Part shown: piece by piece, positions 44,977 through 55,700 of the stretch
Numbering within the stretch: the stretch's first letter is position 1
Layout of the letters: each line of letters opens with the position of its first letter
Origin: Cycas panzhihuaensis
Taxonomy: Eukaryota > Cycadophyta
Direction: 5' to 3'
DNA: 64,000 bases
NCBI GenBank assembly: GCA_023213395.1
Contig: CM041465.1
Span: 193,323,741 to 193,387,740, forward strand
The notes under the pieces: model-generated
Seen by the model: only the letters and a program-made list of their open reading frames with translations
Told to the model about the DNA's origin: nothing
The model's database searches: none
Program-made: the position numbers and the translations under genes

Positions 44977-46799
44977 ATATGATTTTCTTTACAGGAAAAG
45001 GGGCAAAAGATGATAATCTTAATAAATAACTTTAAAATAACCAAATATACAATGTTAGTTTCATTTTACTTTGTATGCCAACATTCTAATAATGCAGATA
45101 AAGAGGCATGAAATGGAGAAAGATGGGTAGCCTCAGAATGGTTGACCCTCCCAATGGAACATCTCTGTGTTCCCAAGCACTCAAGCAAATGGCTAAAAGG
45201 GACAAGATCACCCAATAGTAAAGAGAATAACATATCTTACTTATGAGAGGAAGCATTGCAAGAAAGTTACAAAAGTTATAGAAGTTGCAAAGTGTAACTT
45301 TTGTAAGATTTTGTAATAGTAAACCCAAGGCCAAGAAACACAAAAGAGGTGCTGATAACTAGGTTATATGGGGTTCTTCGTGGTTGGTTGAAAGTGTAGT
45401 GAGGGGTTGCTAATGCTACAATTGATAGAACCCCCTATCCCCAAAGGTTTCTGGGTGAAGAAGGAAGGTATAGTGAAGGAAAAATGAAGGAGAGTAGGGG
45501 GCTACCCTTGAGGAGAAGCCACAAGGGTGCAAAACCTTACTTAAAACTCTTTCTCCCTCCCACAAGTTACTTTTCCTACTACCTCCTTAGATGGACTCTA
45601 GGAAAACTTTGGGAAGAAGAGGGATGAACCAATGGAAGGGAGGGTTTGCCTCCTAAGATGGAAAGATAAATGGGAACTTCACACATGTAAATAAGAAATA
45701 CTAATAAGAAAATGTTTATGCTATGAAAGAAAAAGTGTACGTAGGTCTATAAGTGCTTGGTAAGGATAGACCCAAGGCGGATCTATCATGCAAACTGGTA
45801 GAAGAGGAGGTTTCCTTTGGAATACTACTAAAAAACCCCTATGATGTTGTGAGAAGAAAGCATAACTTATAGAAAACCTAATGCTTGAGGCTTGATGAAG
45901 TGCTTGGGATGTAGATCTATCTCAGGAGCCTTTGATATAGACTTGTAACTCACGTTTTTGCCCTGTAAGAACTAATAGCAAGAGTATGAAGTAAGTACAA
46001 CAAGGTAGGAGCTTATTTCAGAACTTTTCTCTTTTATAGGAGAGGAGAGGAAGAAACAAATGAGGAAAAATTTGGGTTTTTAAACCTAAACCTAACTCAA
46101 CGGGTGATTAGGGTTCACCCTGGGCAAGAAACAACCTAATGCCATGTAGTAATTTTGCATTAAATGTAAAATTAGCCATGGCTAGACTAAAAAGGCTTAT
46201 GAATAGTTAGACCATAGTAAACTTCATGGTACCATAGAGTTTGTAGTAGTACCATAGAGTTTACAATGGTGAGACCAAAACTAAGATTAAATAAGAAAGG
46301 GGTAAGCCCAGGGGCTCCCAGAAAGGGGCTCCTAGAACCTAAGAAGGCAATAATGTAGTGTTAAGGTGTTAAAGAGGGTCATGGATCCTAAAGGGACCAT
46401 GATAGATAGGAAAATGATGACAAAGGACTCTAAAAAATAGACAAGTGATGTATAAGGGTGACAACCAGGCCTAGACGGGGTACTAGGGGTTATGTAATGC
46501 TAAGAAGTTATGAAAGATTGGCTACAGGAGTCAAAAGTGCTTGGAGAGATTATGGAGACATGGTAAAGGTTCGTAGGATGCCATGGGATATGTATCTTGA
46601 TTCATCATAGGCTAAGGTATTAAGATGCAATGTGCACAGGGAAACAAGGCATAATAGTTACACAATCAACCAATTAATATGTAACATGCTTCTATCAACA
46701 TCCTTATAATAACCTAAAGCCAACGAGAAGAGGGATAGAAGCATACCTACACTTACTTGAGTCAAGTCACCCATGTCCATTCCTAGTAGCTAAGAAACA
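43577..46799 (-). repeat. Giant Tat LTR, full length (about 3.2 kb)
   Basis: Starts attcaaag (terminal TG decayed) and ends taagaaaca. Internal landmarks shared with the C, B and D LTRs include the gatttgaggacccac-type block at 43,685, cctggatgg at 43,803, the ccatgtagtaatttt block at 46,143 and gtcc-attcc-agc-aagaaaca at the end. It contains a TA microsatellite at 44,920. Short frames (44,603; 44,829; 45,086) have no protein support. Confidence 0.78.
44920..44980. repeat. TA microsatellite inside giant LTR
   Basis: About 50 bp of uninterrupted TA followed by TATG variants. Confidence 0.97.
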
Positions 46800-47470
46800 A
46801 CCGTAAAGGACACTTTGTAAAAGATTGTATAACTACCACTTATAAGTTACCCAAGTTCCAACTAAAATATGGATCTCATAATATTAAAGAAACTTATGAA
46901 GAATCATTTAGTGGTGCAGGTTTTGTACAAGTACACTATCAAATAATTAAGGGATCTTTAATATCAAATGCTATTGACCAACCATAGAGATACTTTGAAG
47001 TGTAATGTGGATATATCACTTGTGAATTCCCTTTACTAATGCCAAGTCCTATTGGAATTGTAAATAGTGTTACTTCAATTGATAGGTAATGGATCATGGA
47101 TAGAGGAGCAACTCAACATATGATGTATAATCATAGTCTATATCAAATATTTGACTCAAATATTCAAGGAGTTATTCACATGGCTAACAAATCACAATAA
47201 CCTATTGAAGGAATTGGTAACATTTGCCTAAAACTGCCAGGCTTAAGAGATTTTACATTGCTTAATGTCCTATACATACCTAATCTTAAATAAAATATGT
47301 TCTTCTTATCCAAACTTATCTCTCAAAGATTTAATCTGAGTGTAACCATAAATGACCAGACTCTCTAGGTCATTCACCCTCTAACTGATCGAGTGATCTT
47401 GGTTGGACATCTCACTAGCAAACTCTTTTAACTAAATGGTTGTCCATCTTCTAAAGTCCATTATACTTAA
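46800..47470 (+). pseudogene. gag end and protease of copia G
   Basis: The frame opens with RKGHFVKDC, the second half of a CCHC zinc knuckle. Then the protease region WIMDRGATQHMMYNHSLYQIFDSNIQGVIHMANKS, with the usual D-S-G changed to D-R-G. Then GIGNICLKLPGLRDFTLLNVLYIPNLK. Loss of Ser in the triad and several TAG/TAA stops make it inactive. Confidence 0.85.
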
Positions 47471-48480
47471 AGCCCTTGTGATGATGAAGAATTTATATTT
47501 AACACCATCTTGACCCACCCAATGTTATCACTAGAAGCTCTTTTGTATGCTTGTATATGCCATGTTCACATCGATAAACTTAGAGATCTTTGTAACACTC
47601 TTTAAAATCTTCCAAAGCTTTTCTCTAAGCCCTTCAAATGTGAATCTTGTATCATTACCAAATTTCATCGATAATCCTTTCCTAAAAGTTAGTGGAAATT
47701 GAGCCATCCATTATAATTAGTACATTCTAAACTAAGTGGACCAATGCCTATTCCTTCACTGAAGGGCAAGTTATATAATATCTCTTTCATTGATGATTTC
47801 ACTAGGGAAGTTTGGATAGCTTTTCTACATAAGAAAGATGAAGCCTTCCATGTATTTAAATAATTCAAAGCCTACATTGAAAAAGAGTCAGGTTATCAAC
47901 TCAAATATCTTCAAATTGATAATGGTGGTTAATATATCTTATATGAGTTTGAAAGCTACCTTTGAGATAATGGCATTAAACATCAAATAATAGTAGAAGG
48001 TACCCCATAATAAAATAGAGTTGCTAAGTATTTGAATAGGATAATCATAAACATAGCTTGAGCTATGTTGGTATACAAAAATATACCTACCTACCTATAT
48101 GCTAAAGCTATCTAGACATTCATTTATTATATCAATGCTATTAGCCCATTAAAAGAAGGATAATCACCTAATAAAAAATGGTTATTATTTACTACTTTAA
48201 AATTTTTAGCTCTACATACAATTCCTACATTCTAGATGTATATCAAAATAAACTCTAGCTAAGGGCACTTAAAGGCATCTTTATTGGATACCCTATAGAC
48301 AAGAAAAGGTGTATGATCTTTATACCTTCACAATGAAAATTTATCATTACCAAAGATGTCATTTTTGTAGACATAGAGGATCAGTTGCTTAGACTGGACT
48401 CTAAAATACCCTTATATTACTATAATGATGTTATCAAGTATGATGTTCAGACTCTAAAATTTGGGGAGGAGGGGCACACA
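47471..48480 (+). pseudogene. Integrase of copia G
   Basis: Zinc region CHVHIDKLRDLC and KPFKCESC at about 47,560-47,660. Core: LYNISFIDDFTREVWIAF (first Asp near 47,787), LKYLQIDNGG (second Asp near 47,915), GIKHQIIVEGTP and NRVAKYLNR (third region), and the C-terminal HLKASLLDTL. All in one register with TAG, TAA and TGA stops. Confidence 0.85.
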
Positions 48481-48990
48481 TAAATTACTCCAAATATTGG
48501 AAGTTGATAATAGAGCCTTAGAGGATATAAGTTATAACTTTGAACTAATAAATGCACATCTAGAACTATCCTTTAAAGATAACAGAGTTAATAAAGGCAA
48601 AGCCATTATAGAAGAATCATCCTCTCTACCTTCAGTTGATAAAGAAAAAATAGTAGTAGAAGGACCATCTTCCTTGGGTGCATCAACATCCTCCTCATAA
48701 AATGATCATTTTAATGAATAAGATGAGAACCAAGAAGTTAAGGAAATGAGGATCTCATTCCCAACTTGAGGATCTCGTGAAGCCCGTCAACTCAATAAGG
48801 ATATAAGACCATATGATATGGATAAAATTGACACTCAAAGTATCCATAGAGTAAGGATACAAGAATCATTATATACTAAGATTGAACTAGAATAACTGCA
48901 TCTTACTATTAATGAAGAGCCCCTCTCGTACTAAGAAGCTATAAAACATATAGTCTAGAGAAATGTAATGAATGAAGAATACTAATCTTT
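48481..48990 (+). pseudogene. Integrase-RT linker of copia G
   Basis: Includes the 79-codon frame at 48,461-48,700, Ser/Glu-rich (KGKAIIEESSSLPSVDKEKIVVEGPSSLG), then a stretch leading to the first RT motifs. Low-complexity acidic linkers are usual here. No separate function. Confidence 0.65.
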
Positions 48991-49890
48991 TATAAAAAAT
49001 GGTACATGAGAGCTCATTGATCTACCACTTGGCAGAAAGATAGTTCAAAATAAATAGGTGTTCAAAAACAAATATAGATTAGATGGTACCCTTGAAAAAT
49101 ACAAGGTAAGGTTGGTAGCTAAAGGATTTGTACAAAGAGAAGGCATCGATTACACTAAAGTCTTTGCACCTATAACCAAGTGGCTTATAATTAGAACTCT
49201 TATGGCCTTAGATATTTAACAGGGCTGGAAAATCTACTAGTTTAATATTAAGACTGCATTTTTCAATGGAGATCTTGAAGAAGAAATTTATATGGCTTAG
49301 CCAAAAGGATACGAGATCAAAGGTTAAGAGCATAAAGTTTATAGACTTAAAAAGTCCTTGTATGACCTTAAACAAGCCCCTCATGCTTAGTTTACCAAGT
49401 TGTCTAAAAGAATAAGGTAACTTGGATATGATGTTTACTACCAAGATATTGATATAACACTACTCATCAAGTCCCAAAAAGATAAAGCCACTTATCTTAT
49501 AATCTTTGTGGATGACATGCTAGTAATGGATAACAGTGAATAGAAAATGAGCCAACTGAAAAAGGACCTTGGCAAAACATTCGATTTATCTCACATTGGT
49601 TTGATGAAGTATTATTTAGAAATTAAAGCAACATAAAAGAATAGAAAATTTTTCTTCTCCCAAGAAAAATACATCACTGATCTTCTAACCAAGTTTTAGT
49701 TAGAAGATACTCAATCAATTGCTTTACCTATGGACCCTAATACCAAACTTTCAGTTGATGGTGGCACTAGGGAGATAGACATAATACTCTATAGGAAACT
49801 TGAAGGTAGTCTCATCTACACTACCAATATAAGGCTATATATTACACACTTTATCGGTATTCTTGTATGATTCATGATAAATCATAAACA
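48991..49890 (+). pseudogene. Reverse transcriptase of copia G
   Basis: Starts VFKNKYRLDGTLEKYKVRLVAKGFVQREGIDYTKVFAPITK. Next comes FNIKTAFFNGDLEEEIYMA, the palm strand with the first catalytic Asp position changed (I-K in place of D-V-K), and KVYRLKKSLYDLKQAPHA. YLIIFVDDMLVM (FVDD, 49,504-49,515) is the catalytic pair. DLSHIGLMKYYLEIKA closes the domain. Stops where Gln or Trp is expected. Well preserved for the window, but dead. Confidence 0.9.
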
Positions 49891-50890
49891 AAATCATGGC
49901 CAGGTTGTAGTTTGAGTGTTAAAATACCTAAAGACAACTAGTAAATTTTGTCTATTATATGAACCTAATAATGAATTTAAGCTTTTTGCATATATAGACT
50001 CAGATTTATAGGAGATAAAGATACTGAAAGATTTATGTCTAGGTATATAACATTTCTTAGAACAGCACCAATATTATAGAGATCAAGATAGAAGAAGATA
50101 GTTATTAATTCAACTATTGAAGTTGAATATATTATTACTTCTAAGATAAGCAAGGAGGTGATATGGCTTAGAAAATTATTGGAAACATTAAATATTATCT
50201 AAAAAAGTCCTACTAGCCTTTATGTGGATAAGTAATTAACAATCCATATGGTAAGAGATCCTATATTCATGATCATACTAAACACATAAGTATGAAAGTC
50301 CACAAGATTAGAGAACTTATTCATGATGGTATAATTCAACTAGATTACTATTCCATAGTAGATCAAGTGGATGATATCTTCACCAAACTACTATAAAGAT
50401 GAAGTTTGAATAGTTCTAAAGGTAGTTCAACCTTAGAGCCTCTATCTTCGATTGATCAAAGAAGATGGTAACATGATCATCATACTCTATTCTATTTATG
50501 AAAATCCCTTGTGGGTGTAGAAGAATAAGAGTAAGTCTATACTTTATCTTATTTATAAAAACCCTATATGGGCATAGAAGGATAAGGGTTGTACTTATTT
50601 TAAAATTTTAAAACCTATGAAAACCTGAAAGTCCATAGGGGATGACTAAATGATATATAGAGACTCAATAGATCAAGCTACGTATTTAAGCTAGTTGGCT
50701 ATCAAGCCATATCAAGAGCCACCTTAGCCATTTTGATTTTATAAAATGGGATATAGATCTTAGAAAGTCCATAGGTTTTTATTCTCCATGAAGGTTTTCC
50801 CATAAAAGTGTCATTTAGAATTTTAATGTAATAATGAGGCTTAAATAAAGACCTCATAGAATAGATTTTCTCAAAATGACCTTCCACCAT
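49891..50890 (+). pseudogene. RNase H and 3' region of copia G
   Basis: Around 50,100-50,230: INSTIEVEYIITSKISKEVIWLRKLLETL, the Glu-containing helix of copia RNase H, followed by SPTSLYVDK. 50,400-50,890 is 3' untranslated with a repeated phrase (acttta...ttatttat...aaaccctatatggg) and no coding. Confidence 0.8.
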
Positions 50891-50902
50891 TAAGGAGGGG
50901 AT
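50891..50902 (+). other. Polypurine tract of copia G
   Basis: taaggaggggat just before the TGAAAG start of the LTR. Confidence 0.8.
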
Positions 50903-51219
50903 TGAAAGAGGTTAATGTATCAAGGTCATTTGTGCAAATTAATTAAGTGACCTTAGGATGAATTATTAGCATTACTCTCTTAGTAAAATGTACTTTATGT
51001 GCATTTAGATATAATATTAGGTTCATGTCATTAGGTGGAAATTTCTTAACCTTAATGCTCACCCTCAATAATAAAAGGCAAAATCTCAAGGAGGGAGTCA
51101 TTATTTATTCTCACCTCCAAGCTTTGCTTCTATATCTTGCTTTAATTTTTTTTTTCATTCTCTATTTCCATTGTGTGCATGTGAGTGATTTATTCCCTAG
51201 ATCCATCATTCCTTTATCA
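50903..51219 (+). repeat. 3' LTR of copia G (about 317 bp)
   Basis: Starts tgaaagaggtt and ends cctttatca. Block order matches the reverse complement of the A LTR at 33,637-33,900. The right end is set by where F coding resumes. Confidence 0.75.
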
Positions 51220-52130
51220 AGTGTTACTCCACCCGCTTCAACAACCTGTCTCATAAAATGATATTTGATTGTAATGTGTTTTGTCCTGTTATGATAAGCT
51301 AGATTTTTGGTTAAGTAAATGGCACTTTAACTATCACAAAATATCTTTACCTTATCATATACCCTTCCAAGCTTACCTAATAGACCCTACAACTAAGTTG
51401 CCTCTTTATAAGCATGTGTTGTAATAATATACTCAGCTTTTGTAGTGGACAAAGTAATCAAACTTTGAAATTTAAACATCTAGATAATTGGACCATTTAT
51501 AAGAGTAAATATATAACTTGAATTTGATCTTCTTTTAAGCTCATCCAATAGACTCTACAACCAAGTTTCCTCCTTATAAGCATGTGCTATAGTAATATAC
51601 TTAGCTTCTATAGTGGATAAACTAATTAAACTTTAAAGCTTAGTTATCTAGCTAATTAGATCATTTGTAAAAGTAAACACATAACGTGAAGTTAATCTTC
51701 TTTTATCTAAGTCTACTATAAAATCTAAATCTACATATTCATAAATTGAATTATTTGTACCACTAAAAGTATTACAATAGTTATCTATACCTCTTAAATA
51801 CCAAAGCACTTATTTCACTTCTGCTCAATATTTCTTTCCTAGATTTTCCATATATATACTAATCACACTGACTGCATGTGAAATATTAGGTCTTATACAT
51901 ACCATGGTATATATTAAGCTCCTTATTAAACTAGAATAAGGTATACGAGATATATATTATTTTTCTTCCTTAGAACTATGACTCAAATATGAAGAAAGCT
52001 TAAAATGAAAAGTAAATAGGATACTAATAGGTTTCATATTCACCATACCAAATCTGGTTAGTATCTTCTCCACATCTTTCTATTGTGATAATTAAAGCTT
52101 ACAATTATTCCTATCTTAATGTATCTCCAT
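51220..52130 (-). pseudogene. RNase H of copia F
   Basis: Minus strand at 51,230-51,350: DS stop SAIYLTKNLAYHNRTKHITIKYHFMRQVVEAGGVTL, the C-terminal third of copia RNase H. The region 51,380-51,930 holds two imperfect copies of an approximately 170-bp stretch (tcttataagcatgtg near 51,408 and ttataagcatgtg near 51,574), which repeats part of the domain. Confidence 0.8.
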
Positions 52131-52690
52131 GATTAAGATTTATTTTGTTGCTCTGAGATCCTTTATATCAAATGTCCTAGCCAATTGAGCCTTCAACTTG
52201 TTGATTTCTTCCATACTTTTACTTACTATAAATATGTCATCAATATATAATACCAAAATAATGAATAAACCATTATACAAAGTTTTGAAATAAACACAAT
52301 GGTCATACTTACTTCTTTTAAAATTTTGGTTCTCCATAAAGGAATCAAACTTCTTGTACCATTATTTGGATGATTACTTTAGGCCATATAAATATTTCTT
52401 AAGCCTATAAATAAGTATATTCTTACCATCCTATATAAAACCTTCTAGATATTCTATATATATCTTCTCTGCTAAATCTCCATGTAGAAATGTAGTTTTA
52501 ACATCTAATTGCTCTAACTCTAAATCAAGTGAAGCCACCAATGCTAATAGAACCCAAACAAAAATAAGCTTAATGATTGATGAGATGATTTCATGGAAAT
52601 CTATACATGTTTTTTGTGTAAAATTATTTGCCACTAATCTTGCTCTACATCTATCAACTTTCGTATCAATATTTATTTTCCTTATGTAAA
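52131..52690 (-). pseudogene. Reverse transcriptase of copia F
   Basis: Two open pieces. 52,431-52,634: FTQKTCIDFHEIIS...LDLELEQLDVKTTFLHGDLAEKIYIE, with the first catalytic Asp in Q-L-D-V-K-T. 52,140-52,337: KRSKYDHCVYFK...IILVLYIDDIFIVSKSMEEINKLKAQLARTFDIKDL, with the YIDD catalytic pair. All three Asp are retained, but the frames are separated by stops. Confidence 0.9.
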
Positions 52691-53089
52691 CCCACCTACA
52701 ACCAATAATTTTCCTACCTTATAGAAGTTCTATTAGGTTACATGAGTTATTATTCTCTAGGGCATCTATTTCTTTATGCATAGCCCTTATCTACTTTCAC
52801 TATGGTCATCATCTATTGCTTCCTGATAACATGTAGGTTTACCATCATTAGAAATCAAAGTAATATAATTAGATGGGTTGTACCTTTTAGGAGGATACTT
52901 GACCCATGTAGATCTTCTTATAGGTGGGTGAGGAGTGTTAATATATTCTTGTATTTCTTTTGTAGGTTTATCTTTAAAAACTCTTCCTCCTTTTCTACTT
53001 CTGAAGATGGCTAGGTTTCAAACTTAACCTATTGATGCTCTATTTTTTATTCCTATTTTATTTCAACTTTTATATTTTTAAATTTTAGA

Positions 53090-53400
53090 AAAGAAGATTC
53101 ATTAAACACAACATCTTTGTTGATGATGATTTTATGGGTAATAGGATCCCACTACCTATATCCCTTAACTCCATTCTTATTACCATACCCAATAAAGATG
53201 TACCTTTTAGATTTTGGGTCTATTTAGTATGCTTACTTTTATTAGTCAAAGTATAAGTATTAGAACCAAATATTTTTAAATTTGAATAATCACATAGATG
53301 TTTGGTCCATAACTCTTCAATAATGTTACATTCTATTGCAAGTGACGATGATCTGTTTACTAGATAGTAAAATGTTATAACTACTTCTATCTATAAGGCC
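53090..53400 (-). pseudogene. C-terminal part of copia F integrase
   Basis: The minus strand gives NRSSSLAIECNIIEELWTKH, then DYSNLKIFGSNTYTLTNKSKHTK, KSKRYIFIGYGNKNGVKGYR stop WDPITHKIIIN. This is the standard block after the integrase core (W-T, L-x-x-F-G-C, F-L-G-Y, K-G-Y-R-x-W-D-P). 52,691-53,089 is the linker to RT. Confidence 0.85.
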
Positions 53401-54260
53401 TACTCCATGCTGATATTACTCAATATATCTAATTTACCTCCTTAGTAGGGTCTTTCTTCTTTTGGAACTCATTCCTCTTTTAATAATCCTTCTTGAGGTG
53501 ACCTGTATTATTACAATGCCAATATCTTAGTTTATCCTTCTTGCCTTTTGACTTTGATCTTGATGTATCTCTAGAACTTTATCCTCTCTCTATGGATCTA
53601 CCCTTCTTGCCATAGCTTTTAGTATGGAGGTTTCTAAACTGAATCTCCTTCTCATCTCTTCAATCAGTAAGTCACTCATAATAGAGTCATAATCTAGCTT
53701 ATCAGTAGCATTAAAGCTAATGGAGGTGACAATGTTATCCTTGGACTTGGGTAATAAACATAAAAAGGTTATTACCTTATCTTTATCCTCTAGTTTTATA
53801 CTAATACTAGCCAACCGATATATAAGAGTATTAAATACATTTAAATGATCAAGAATTACCTTTCTTCATACATAATGAATATATTTACCTCTTCAAGTAG
53901 ATTCGATTAATCATGAATTTTGTCATGTATAGGCTTTCTAACTCTATTCATAATCCTATCACTGATTTTTCATTTCTAATGTTAAATAGAACTTCATCTG
54001 CCAAGTACAAATGTATTGTGCTAAGAGCTCTTATATCTATGACCTTCTATTTTTTATTAGTCATTCCCAATGGTTTCTTTGACTTACCTTTTAAGGCTTC
54101 GTATAATCCCTACTATACTAGAATGTCATATGCTTTGAGCTTTCACAACTCAAAGTTGTTTTTTTTTGTTAAACTTCTCCACCTCAAACTTTGTATTTAT
54201 TACTTTTTCCATTTGATATAAAATGAACCAACACCAAAACCTTCACAAAATTGCTGTAAA
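53401..54260 (-). pseudogene. gag of copia F with mutated zinc knuckle
   Basis: 53,590-53,814: ISIKLEDKDKVITFLCLLPKSKDNIVTSISF...LDYDSIMSDLLIEEMRRR, a clear UBN2-type copia gag segment. Downstream at about 53,480-53,530 is YWHCNNTGHLKKDY. The spacing of a CCHC knuckle is intact but its first and last Cys are Tyr, each explicable by one G-to-A change. The N-terminal half (53,820-54,260) is broken. Confidence 0.88.
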
Positions 54261-54275
54261 ATATGAGTGGCTTTA
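54261..54275 (-). other. Primer binding site of copia F
   Basis: The minus strand contains tggtattaaagcc, a decayed form of the initiator tRNA-Met complement, next to the LTR. Confidence 0.75.
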
Positions 54276-54581
54276 ATACCACTTCTTAAGAAAGCCTAGT
54301 CTAAATAACCAAAACCAATCACTAAGATCTATTTATTTTGTAATAATAATAAGGATTTGAAACTATAATAAATGCAAGTCTATAAAACTAAAGAGTATTT
54401 AACATACACAAGAAAGCATACACATTGCCTAGTACATAGGATTTAACATGGTAAAACCCTAATAGAATACTAGAGAAACATCCACACAAGAAAGGTATCT
54501 ATCTTTATTAGTCGAGAATGAAAGATTTATATATGCAGTTGCCAATTCTCATAGTAGTAATAACCAATAGTTGCCCACTCA
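54276..54581 (-). repeat. 5' LTR of copia F (ends approximate)
   Basis: The minus strand begins tgagtgggcaactattgg and has a TATA-like catatataaatc at about 54,525-54,535. It ends at the PBS. The outer end is chosen at a TG and is not confirmed by a partner LTR. Confidence 0.55.
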
Positions 54582-54930
54582 TAATGTGATGTAATATAAT
54601 ACAATGTAATATAATTACCCTAAAAATAGGTTACAAGAGAAGGTACATTAATTGTAGATATTAGATCTAGGTCTTTTTTATGAATGACTTAGATTCCTTT
54701 TACAATTTGATAGGTTTTGATCCTTATCTTTTTGCTTTGGGCGATACTTCCCCTAAACCCCCACTTAAGGAGGGTAGATGTTCTAGTATCCCCTACATCC
54801 ATCAGCCAAGGGGGGCTAGCACCCCCTTTGGATCCCCCTAAAGAAAGATTAGTGGGAAAAACTATGTCAACAAAGGTCTAAAAAATTAAGCCTCCTCATA
54901 ATTATTATCACATATCTAACACTACATTAG
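54582..54930. other. Unassigned sequence with a GC-rich patch
   Basis: Nothing recognised. 54,730-54,845 is C- and G-rich (cccctaaacccccactt, ccaaggggggctagcaccccc) in an otherwise AT-rich area and contains short self-complementary runs. It may be a piece of another repeat. Confidence 0.4.
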
Positions 54931-55171
54931 GTTTATGATATATAAATATCAATGTCTCTCTTACGATGATTACTTGATGCTTACTTTATCTATTTATTAC
55001 TTAATTTATGTATATAACTCATGAGTTTATTTAGCTATTATAATTACATCTTATATTTTATTGTAGTACTATGTATTTCTCATATGATATCGTAGCAATT
55101 TCTAATAGGATAATCTATTGATGTGATCAAGTCCATATTATGTACCTTCTCTACCTCCATCTTAATAACAT
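54931..55171 (-). pseudogene. N-terminal start of reverse transcriptase of element H
   Basis: Broken minus-strand translation with MEVEKVHNMDLITSIDYPI and LNKLMSYIHKLS in the positions where Tat RT has its first helix, the Y-P-x-W segment and the L-N-K segment. Weak but colinear with the preceding linker. The catalytic YxDD part is absent. Confidence 0.45.
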
Positions 55172-55700
55172 TTAATAATTTAGGATGAACTGGATTATAC
55201 TTTGCCTTATAGGCTCAATCCCAAGTGTAGTTACTAGGTTGTGGGTAATGATCTTAGGGCTTATACATTTCATGTCTATGTAGTCCCATGAAAACAAATC
55301 TTGGAACTCTTGGAAGATCTCTATGTATTTATTTATTTCCTTAGAAGAATATTTTTCACCCACCTTGATGACCCTTTTAGGGAAAAGAATGATATCAACA
55401 ATTCCTTCCATGAGGAGAACATTCCCCTCTTTGAAGTGAGAAGGAGTTTGGTCTATGGGTGGGTTCAAGATAAATTGAGCTATAATAAGTTCAACTAAAG
55501 GTAAACTAATGGCAAGGCATTTCCCAAACCCTAACTTATAATGATTTAGAGAAAGGTCAAGAGCCATCCTTGCAAGGTACTTAAGAAATACCTTATCATT
55601 TTTAAAGTAATCAACATTATGTATTACCTTCTATTGAATTATAAATTTATGATTTTTGAAAAGGGGCTTAGTATAATGATCAACCTCCCAATCAAAGAAA
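55172..55700 (-). pseudogene. Protease-RT linker of element H
   Basis: A 131-codon open piece (55,172-55,567): PPIDQTPSHFKEGNVLLMEGIVDIILFPKRVIKVGE, then EINKYIEIFQEFQDLFSWDYIDMKCISPKIITHNLVTTLGIEPIRQ. The second half is the well-known segment just before gypsy RT (F-x-D-x-F-x-W...H-x-L...P-x-R-Q). Upstream VIHNVDYFKNDKVFLKYLARM matches C at 1-300. Confidence 0.85.

Larger units (their letters stand above)
46800..51219 (+). mobile_element. Element G: Ty1/copia, plus strand, 5' end lost
   Basis: From the gag zinc-knuckle to the 3' LTR. Order: gag end, protease, integrase, RT, RNase H, PPT, LTR, as in all Ty1/copia. Same family as A. The 5' LTR and most of gag are missing; the left boundary is exactly the end of a giant LTR. 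The right boundary joins minus-strand copia F within its RNase H, so G probably inserted into F. Many stops, nearly all TAG or TAA. Confidence 0.88.
51220..54581 (-). mobile_element. Element F: Ty1/copia, minus strand, second family
   Basis: Right to left: 5' LTR (about 54,276-54,581), PBS-like site, gag with zinc knuckle, the C-terminal part of integrase, RT, RNase H. Protease and the integrase core are missing between about 53,390 and 53,480, so F is internally deleted. The 3' end is cut by G at 51,220. Confidence 0.85.

Noticed and set aside
54730-54845. GC-rich patch that could be a structured RNA or transposon end
   Set aside because: Short inverted runs only. No terminal repeats or target duplication found.
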